DNA of 64,000 nt from Streptomyces cylindrosporus (GTDB taxonomy: Bacteria > Actinomycetota > Actinomycetes > Streptomycetales > Streptomycetaceae). The stretch covers positions 702,833 to 766,832 of the forward strand of contig NZ_JALDAY010000003.1 in NCBI RefSeq assembly GCF_022698165.1. Direction: 5' to 3'. The notes under the pieces are model-generated. The model ran no database searches. It had not been told where the DNA came from and saw nothing but the letters and a program-made list of their open reading frames with translations. Positions within the stretch are counted from its first letter, which is position 1, and each line of letters opens with the position of its first letter. The position numbers were made by a program, and so were the translations under genes. Shown piece after piece: positions 63,993-64,000 of this stretch.

Positions 63993-64000
63993 GAATAATT

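Noticed and set aside
1..64000. Mobile elements, prophage or a biosynthetic gene cluster
   Set aside because: No transposase, integrase, PKS/NRPS or phage structural motif is seen, and gene content is conserved core.

Overview
The window is very GC-rich, with strong G/C bias at third codon positions, frequent GTG/TTG starts and many 4-nt stop/start overlaps. Together with the gene content this points to a Streptomyces chromosome. Gene order and families match, from memory and not checked by alignment, the conserved core segment of S. coelicolor that runs from hflX through rshA, dapF, miaA, miaB, gluABCD, recA, lhr, clgR, pgsA, rimO and ftsK to osaABC. No insertion sequence, phage, CRISPR array or antibiotic cluster is visible.

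Layout. 1-6907: end of a frameshifted trypsin-like protease, hflX, a secreted M1 peptidase, a 750-bp gene-free stretch with 44-bp tandem repeats, and the RelA/SpoT homologue rshA. 7205-13140: dapF, miaA, miaB, small membrane and antitoxin-family proteins, and a dioxygenase-fold protein. 13196-18613: a NarL-type two-component pair, a KhtT/KhtU-like antiporter pair, a lipoprotein and a MazG-like pyrophosphohydrolase. 18709-25485: a TAXI-type binding protein, gluK-gluR, and the divergent glutamate importer gluABCD. 25603-29510: an FAD monooxygenase, a cysteine-coding leader peptide ahead of cysteine dioxygenase and rhodanese, and an orphan sugar-type binding lipoprotein. 30326-38227: recX/recA, membrane proteins, DUF3046 and araC-azlC-azlD. 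38336-45414: the giant helicase Lhr, a Nei-type glycosylase and an SDR. 45584-53362: dps, clgR, cinA, pgsA, rimO, a RodZ-like protein and ftsK. 53487-63011: the osmoadaptation locus osaB, osaA and divergent osaC. 63074-64000: tRNA-Thr(GGT), a catalytically stripped DegT-family protein and a strong terminator serving a gene beyond the right edge.

Three themes tie the region together. First, DNA damage: recA, the MazG-like gene and lhr each carry the same promoter signature, TTGTCAGTGG (or CTGTCAGTGG) followed 7 nt later by a -10 element. It resembles the LexA-independent damage promoter that PafBC activates in mycobacteria, and recA also has a LexA-type box. Second, stress and osmotic signalling: OsaA is a soluble hybrid kinase with ten exact 92-residue HAMP-type repeats, and OsaC joins an anti-sigma-type kinase to a PP2C phosphatase. 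Third, amino-acid sensing: GluRK beside gluABCD, and a cysteine-coding uORF before the cysteine-degrading enzyme.

Functions are assigned from visible motifs and remembered families. No database search was possible.
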